Positions 6,605-10,585 of a stretch of DNA of 10,585 nucleotides are shown piece after piece. The notes below the pieces were generated by a model. It did not search any database and was not told the origin of the DNA. It saw nothing but the letters and a program-made list of their open reading frames with translations. Made by a program: the position numbers and the translations under genes. Position 1 is the first letter of the stretch. Each line of letters opens with the position of its first letter. This DNA is from Lysobacterales bacterium (GTDB taxonomy: Bacteria > Pseudomonadota > Gammaproteobacteria > Xanthomonadales > SZUA-36): the NCBI GenBank assembly GCA_026196445.1, contig JAPHTE010000190.1:1-10585 (forward strand), written 5' to 3'.

Positions 6605-9232
6605 ATGCAAGGCAAACCAGTAACCGAAAATATACCAAAGACAGTTCGGTGGTTATTGTTATTTACGGCCACCGCAATATCATTTTACGCAATGGCGACG
6701 ACGCAAACTCAATTTGACAAGGCCATTGCATGCTGCTGGGGTGTGAACCTGGATCTCACAGGCACATTCTGCAAAACACGTTCAGCATGCAGTAATGGGC
6801 AGAGTTGCTGTAGGTCAGACTATTTCAATCAACTAGGTTTTCCAAACGGGGACTTGAGTTGTAGCGTGATGTTTGGCGGAGCTTCCGCTTCCACGGAGTC
6901 ATCAGCAGGCCAGCAGATCAGCCAGCTGATGGGTATTACACCGCAATTGAGTGTTACGTCGGTGCTGTCACCCGAGGGGTTGATCGACACCTCATCCTTG
7001 TCTTCGCCGGGAAGTGAAGCCTGTGGGCCAACCTTGCAGGCCTCGCGGGTGGCTGACAATTCTGCCGCAAATGTACAGTCCCTGGCACCGGTTGATACAA
7101 CGGCGTTGAATGCAGACGGCATCACGGTCGAACGTTTGTTTGTCGAGGAAAATGAAACCGCCGAGCCGAAAGTCATCGGCTTCCTGCCCTTCGATACCCG
7201 CTTTGCCGTCGAGAACGATACCCTGTATGCCATTGGCTGGAGTGAACTGAAGGGTTACGAACTTGCTGAGATTCGCGATAAAGGTGGCCCGAAAATCCAC
7301 AATTTCAACCCGGAAGGCGATTCTTTCGCGGGTTACCCGTATTACGACGATCGCACCATCAAGGCATTTAACGACCAGCTCTTTTTCTATGCACAGAACG
7401 CTGACGGTTCATACGAGTTTTCATCGCTTAAAAACGGCAGCGCACGCAAGGAGTTGAACGCCGATATGGGCGGACCCGACATTCCACGGGTGTATGCCGA
7501 TGATGGCTCCCTGACATACCGCGCCGGTCATATTGAAAAATTTGGCATCTACCGCGACCGTCTGATGTCGGCTGGTAGCCTGCGTGTACCATTGCTCCTC
7601 GATGACGGTTCGGAAGTGGCCTCTGCGCGCGTGTTTGATCTCGAACCGCAACGCGTGACACCGGGTAAAAAACCGTCGGTCGAGATCACCGACGTGTATG
7701 CGAACGGGCCGGCGCGCCCGCGCAACATGGTTGAGTTCAACGGTGCTGTGTACATGATTGCAAAAACCGCCGGTGGATACTCACCCTGTGGCCCGGGCCG
7801 CGACTATGAACTGGTCAGGCTCAACGACGACGGCAGCTCGGAAGTGATCGAAATCAACCCGGATGGTTACGGTTTTTACCCCGGAATCAACTACCCGCCG
7901 ATGCAGGTCATCGGTGATGATCTCTACCTGGTCGCCAACCTTGGCGCGCCCGGCAGTGAAAGACACGAACTGGTCCGGGTCACTCCGGCGCACCAGGTCA
8001 GCGTGGTGCCGGTCAACTCCGACGGTGGCGCCTTCGCGAATATCGATGAACTCGACTATTTCTATACTAGCGAGATCCCGGCCCTGGTGCGCAAGTTCAA
8101 CGGCTCGCTGTATATTCTGGGCGCCAACGTTGCTGGTGAGTGCGTCCAGGATCAGCCCGGCTGTAGCAACCCCTATATTAACAAGATCGTCAAGATTACC
8201 GCCGGCGGCAGCGTGTCGGTCATCGACCCGGCGTCGGCGAGCGGCAATACCTTTGTATCGTTTGCACCCGGTTGGTTGCCGATGGAATTCCTTGCCAACG
8301 AATTCGCTAACGACCTGTATTTCGAGTGTGGCCCGTGTAATGAGAATGCCATGTACCGGATCAATGCGGATGACACGCTGGAATACTTCAGCGAGTGGGT
8401 GGCCCTGCCCATCACGCGCGATCACCGTACCTTTGATCTCGGTATTGAACGCAATGGCGGTTTTTACACGAACACGTTCAGGTTTGACGACGACTCCAAT
8501 GTCATCGAACCCATTATCAAGGTCGATTCGAACGGTAATTTGGCGGCCCTCGAATCAAGCGATTTCGGCTATGGTTACGTCTACTCGATGGTCCTGCTTG
8601 GTGACACCATCGTCGCCGGAGCCAATATTTTCACCGACCCTGAAAAGGAATGGGACGAACACTTTTTGGGCCAGGAGCTGCTGATCATCCATCCGGATGA
8701 CACGCTCGGCTACGTTGAGGTCGCACCAGGTTTTGACGAGAGTGGCTGGCCGTATTCGTCGTTCCCAAGGGGACTGAGCGTGGTCGGTGATGCGGTGACC
8801 TTTGCCTCGTACACGGACCCGACATGGGAAAGCCCATTCTATGAGCTTTTCCGTCTGCATATTGGCGGAAAAGGCAATGGCAAAGGCAAAGGCAAGGGGT
8901 CAAAGAACAAATCTGAATTGACGCCTCTGGCTCCGTCGGCGGATGGGTCGCTGGTTAACCAGCGCGCCTGGCCAGTCGCGCAGCCACCAGAAAACTATGT
9001 GCGCAATCCGGGCGTGCCGGACTTCACCAGGCTGATGAGAATCCGTTCCGGGAACGAAGAGGACCTGTCCCCATCACACCCCGTGGTGCTGGCAAGCGAA
9101 GATCAGCGAGCACGGGCGCAATTTTTCGGCCGTGAACGTGTCGCGAACCGTACCGATCTGGAAGCAGCACACCGCGTGCAGCGAAGCAAAGGCGCAGGCA
9201 GCGACAGCATGTGCAGGTCCAGCCTTGAATGA
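6605..9232 (+). CDS. Secreted protein with Cys-rich N-terminal module and beta-propeller-like body (875 aa), function unknown
   Basis: I do not recognise a named family. Residues 12-31 form a Sec signal peptide (VRWLLLFTATAISFYAMA) with likely cleavage after A31. Residues 41-87 are a compact Cys-rich module (C43, 44, 56, 62, 68, 69, 86) with two Cys-Cys pairs, and C140 follows in a Ser/Ala-rich linker. From about 195 to 752 the chain repeats a pattern of strand, turn, strand roughly every 40-70 residues: FNGAVYMIA...YELVRLNDDG, GDDLYLVANLG...HELVRVTPAH, FNGSLYILGAN...INKIVKITAGG, GDTIVAGAN...LLIIHPDD, GDAVTFASY...YELFRLHIGG. This resembles beta-propeller blades, perhaps eight to ten. C513/C520 and C575/C578 may form local disulfides. 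Residues 754-765 are a Gly/Lys-rich linker, followed by a polar, Arg-rich tail of about 110 residues with a lone C870 near the end. No membrane anchor or sorting motif is seen. A role as a surface or extracellular binding protein is inference. Confidence 0.85.
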   Translation: MQGKPVTENIPKTVRWLLLFTATAISFYAMATTQTQFDKAIACCWGVNLDLTGTFCKTRSACSNGQSCCRSDYFNQLGFPNGDLSCSVMFGGASASTESSAGQQISQLMGITPQLSVTSVLSPEGLIDTSSLSSPGSEACGPTLQASRVADNSAANVQSLAPVDTTALNADGITVERLFVEENETAEPKVIGFLPFDTRFAVENDTLYAIGWSELKGYELAEIRDKGGPKIHNFNPEGDSFAGYPYYDDRTIKAFNDQLFFYAQNADGSYEFSSLKNGSARKELNADMGGPDIPRVYADDGSLTYRAGHIEKFGIYRDRLMSAGSLRVPLLLDDGSEVASARVFDLEPQRVTPGKKPSVEITDVYANGPARPRNMVEFNGAVYMIAKTAGGYSPCGPGRDYELVRLNDDGSSEVIEINPDGYGFYPGINYPPMQVIGDDLYLVANLGAPGSERHELVRVTPAHQVSVVPVNSDGGAFANIDELDYFYTSEIPALVRKFNGSLYILGANVAGECVQDQPGCSNPYINKIVKITAGGSVSVIDPASASGNTFVSFAPGWLPMEFLANEFANDLYFECGPCNENAMYRINADDTLEYFSEWVALPITRDHRTFDLGIERNGGFYTNTFRFDDDSNVIEPIIKVDSNGNLAALESSDFGYGYVYSMVLLGDTIVAGANIFTDPEKEWDEHFLGQELLIIHPDDTLGYVEVAPGFDESGWPYSSFPRGLSVVGDAVTFASYTDPTWESPFYELFRLHIGGKGNGKGKGKGSKNKSELTPLAPSADGSLVNQRAWPVAQPPENYVRNPGVPDFTRLMRIRSGNEEDLSPSHPVVLASEDQRARAQFFGRERVANRTDLEAAHRVQRSKGAGSDSMCRSSLE
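8864..8899 (+). repeat. In-frame GGC-AAA hexamer tract encoding a Gly/Lys linker
   Basis: Near-perfect hexamer units (GGC AAA, with GGA AAA, GGC AAT, GGC AAG and GGG variants) encode GGKGNGKGKGKG, residues 754-765 of the secreted protein. Because the unit is six bases, gain or loss of units keeps the frame, so the linker could vary in length between strains. Confidence 0.7.
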
Positions 9233-9283
9233 CTTAACCGTATTCAAATGAACCAATGTCTGCCAGACGGCATCAATAGCCAC

Positions 9284-9310
9284 GCCGCCATCAGTGATGG
9301 CGGCTCTTCT
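9284..9310 (+). terminator. Strong hairpin between the propeller-like gene and the GT2 gene; weak terminator or attenuator
   Basis: GCCGCCATCA / TGATGGCGGC (9284-9293 with 9295-9304) is a 10+10 inverted repeat around one base; as RNA it would form an 8-bp stem with loop CAGTG. It is followed by TCTTCT (9305-9310), a broken pyrimidine run rather than a true T tract, so termination is probably partial. The ATG of the GT2 gene comes only eight bases after the stem, leaving no room for an SD outside the hairpin. Confidence 0.5.
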
Positions 9311-9312
9311 AC

Positions 9313-10068
9313 ATGACATCGTGCATGGAAACCCCGGCACACATTACACAAGCCTGTACCCTTTCCCTGGTCGTGCCTTGCTATAACGAAGCCTCGACGC
9401 TGGCAACGTGTATTGAGCGGACACTTGAATTGAATTCGGAGAAACTGCATCTGCAGATTCTCATTGTCGACGATGGCTCAAGCGATGGTAGCTTGGAAAT
9501 TGCACGTCGGCTGGAGGCGCTGCATCCTGAAATAAAGGTGCTGCAGCACAAAGCAAATTCAGGCAAGGGCGCTGCACTGAGAACCGGTTTTGCCAATGCG
9601 ACTGGCGATTTCGTGGGTATACAGGACGCGGACCTGGAATATGACCCGCTGGAATACAGGGAGTTGTTGCAGCCATTATTGCGTGATGAGGTCGACGTTG
9701 TGTTCGGGTCCCGTTATCTACGGCCGCAGACTCACAGGACGCTGTATTTCTGGCACACCTGGATGAACAAGGCGCTGACATTCATTTCCAACATGATGAC
9801 AGATTTGAATATTTCAGATATGGAAACCTGTCACAAATTGTTCAGGCGGGACGTTATCCAATCCATGGATCTACAGGAGGACCGGTTTGGTATCGAACCG
9901 GAAATGGTTGCAAAAATTGCTCTAAAACGGTGCCGTGTTTGGGAGTGTGCCATCGCGTACCAACCCAGGAGTTACAAGGAAGGAAAAAAGATTGGTTGGA
10001 AGGATGGGTTGAGGGCTCTCTATTGCATTTTTCGTTATAGTGCAAATACCGTGCAACCTCTCACCTAA
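9313..10068 (+). CDS. GT2 family glycosyltransferase, polyprenyl-phosphate sugar synthase (DPM1)-like (251 aa)
   Basis: A cytoplasmic GT2 enzyme of the dolichyl/undecaprenyl-phosphate hexose synthase type, which transfers a sugar from a nucleotide donor to a polyprenyl phosphate. The fold is read from VVPCYNE (20-26), the nucleotide-binding VDDGSSDG (52-59), the GKGAAL loop (84-89), the DxD metal site DADLEYDP (105-112), FGSRY (131-135), DMETCHK (169-175), and FGIEPEM with YKEGKKIGWKDG near the end. There is no C-terminal membrane segment, so it is the short soluble form. Start choice is uncertain: ATG 9313 is in frame but has no SD, and ATG 9325 (Met5) is equally possible. The gene follows the propeller-like gene by 80 bases on the same strand with a hairpin between, so it may be partly co-transcribed. 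Its lipid-linked product would suit a GT-C enzyme such as the one at 4849-6345. The sugar cannot be told from sequence. Confidence 0.92.
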   Translation: MTSCMETPAHITQACTLSLVVPCYNEASTLATCIERTLELNSEKLHLQILIVDDGSSDGSLEIARRLEALHPEIKVLQHKANSGKGAALRTGFANATGDFVGIQDADLEYDPLEYRELLQPLLRDEVDVVFGSRYLRPQTHRTLYFWHTWMNKALTFISNMMTDLNISDMETCHKLFRRDVIQSMDLQEDRFGIEPEMVAKIALKRCRVWECAIAYQPRSYKEGKKIGWKDGLRALYCIFRYSANTVQPLT

Positions 10069-10156
10069 AAGCATCACCTCTCCATGATACTGTGACTACC
10101 GGGAGAGCGCCGCAATAACCTTGCCCGACTCTTGGTGACTAAGAGTACTGTAAGAA

Positions 10157-10225
10157 CCGGGTTCCGCAATTTTCGTCCGGCAAGTATCGAACCGTCACGA
10201 CACTCGCCATCGCTACGAAACCCGG
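10157..10225. other. Convergent intergenic spacer with a spaced inverted repeat
   Basis: The 172-base gap between the GT2 stop (10068) and the MBL-gene stop (10241) holds no ORF that I support. CCGGGTT (10157-10163) and AACCCGG (10219-10225) could pair across a 55-base loop, and a smaller hairpin ACTCTT/AAGAGT lies at 10128-10146. Neither has a T tract on either strand, so I do not call a terminator. Confidence 0.25.
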
Positions 10226-10240
10226 CCCCTACATTTCTGA

Positions 10241-10585
10241 CTATGGACTGGCGTGCTTCGTCCTGTCCTTGGCAAGTGCCATTGATTCGTGTAAGTCATC
10301 GATGCTCGCAACGCGCGGGCTGTGTGCGCTGAGGATGGTTTTCACATCCAGGCCCAGCTTGTCGATAGACTTGGCCAGGTGCTTTGTGACCGGTTGCGCC
10401 GGTGGCATACGACCGTTGGTCGGGTTCACAAAGTGGTCTGCTTCGAACAGGACGCCGGTTTCCGGCAGGTAAGCCACCAGGATATGCTCAGCGTGCGGTG
10501 TCGGGCCGATATCGTACAATTCAAGCGTTTGGCCATTGTCCTCGAGTACCAGCTTGTCCTCGACAAATTGCAGTTTCAATGCTTC
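10241..10585 (-). CDS. MBL-fold metallo-hydrolase, C-terminal part, 5' truncated by window
   Basis: The frame is open to the window edge, so the start lies beyond 10585; 114 residues and the TAG stop are visible. The C-terminal half of a metallo-beta-lactamase fold can be read. GPTPHAEHILVAYLPETGVLFEADHF has the strand-turn-strand that follows the zinc-binding core, with the bridging Asp in FEADHF (codon 10436-10438). A later metal-ligand His lies in TILSAHSPR (codon 10322-10324). The N-terminal HxHxDH motif must lie upstream and is not visible. The pattern is like the SoxH-type or generic MBL hydrolases rather than true beta-lactamases; substrate unknown. A TTG at 10579 is not a real start because homologous sequence continues before it. 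The gene converges on the GT2 gene. Confidence 0.85.
   Translation of the reverse strand, partial: EALKLQFVEDKLVLEDNGQTLELYDIGPTPHAEHILVAYLPETGVLFEADHFVNPTNGRMPPAQPVTKHLAKSIDKLGLDVKTILSAHSPRVASIDDLHESMALAKDRTKHASP

Noticed and set aside
7781..8425. 214-codon minus-strand ORF inside the secreted propeller-like gene
   Set aside because: It is antisense to a frame with strong repeat structure and has no domain or SD of its own.
10157..10225. Inverted repeat CCGGGTT/AACCCGG considered as an integron attC-like site
   Set aside because: The flanking bases do not fit the GTTRRRY/RYYYAAC core and no integrase or cassette structure is present.
10577..10579. TTG as start of the MBL-fold gene
   Set aside because: The conserved metal-binding N-terminal half is missing and the frame is open to the window edge, so the gene must begin beyond it.

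Overview
The window looks like chromosomal DNA of a moderately GC-rich gammaproteobacterium. The reasons are an IlvA tail that reads closely like the long two-ACT biosynthetic enzyme of enterics, a lipoprotein-type M16 zinc protease, and Shine-Dalgarno-led genes. I cannot name the genus. I see no phage, transposase, integrase, CRISPR array, tRNA or rRNA. No intergenic gap exceeds 300 bases.

Layout. 1-696 (+) is the 3' end of ilvA (threonine ammonia-lyase). 795-1235 (+) encodes a small secreted cysteine-rich protein of unknown function; it is followed by a decayed palindromic repeat (1255-1309) and a strong intrinsic terminator (1315-1340). 1362-4241 (-) is a large lipoprotein M16 metallopeptidase that converges on that terminator. 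4446-4775 (+) is a DUF1330-type small protein, transcribed divergently from the peptidase. 4849-6345 (-) is a multi-pass membrane protein resembling GT-C glycosyltransferases. 6605-9232 (+) is a long secreted protein with an N-terminal cysteine-rich module, a repetitive beta-propeller-like body, a Gly-Lys linker and a basic tail; its upstream region carries a TGTCA/TGACA palindrome. 9313-10068 (+) is a GT2 polyprenyl-phosphate sugar synthase-like glycosyltransferase. 10241-10585 (-) is the C-terminal part of an MBL-fold hydrolase that runs off the window.

How the genes may relate. ilvA, the peptidase, DUF1330 and the MBL hydrolase look like independent housekeeping or stress genes. The one plausible functional set is the GT-C-like membrane protein, the secreted propeller protein and the GT2 enzyme. 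GT2 enzymes of this type make lipid-linked sugars that GT-C enzymes use outside the membrane, and the propeller lies between them as a possible exported substrate or unrelated neighbour. This link is inference from family knowledge and gene order only. The most novel items are the two secreted Cys-rich proteins, neither of which I recognise. A TATACT/TATGCT promoter-like motif recurs upstream of three otherwise unrelated plus-strand genes.
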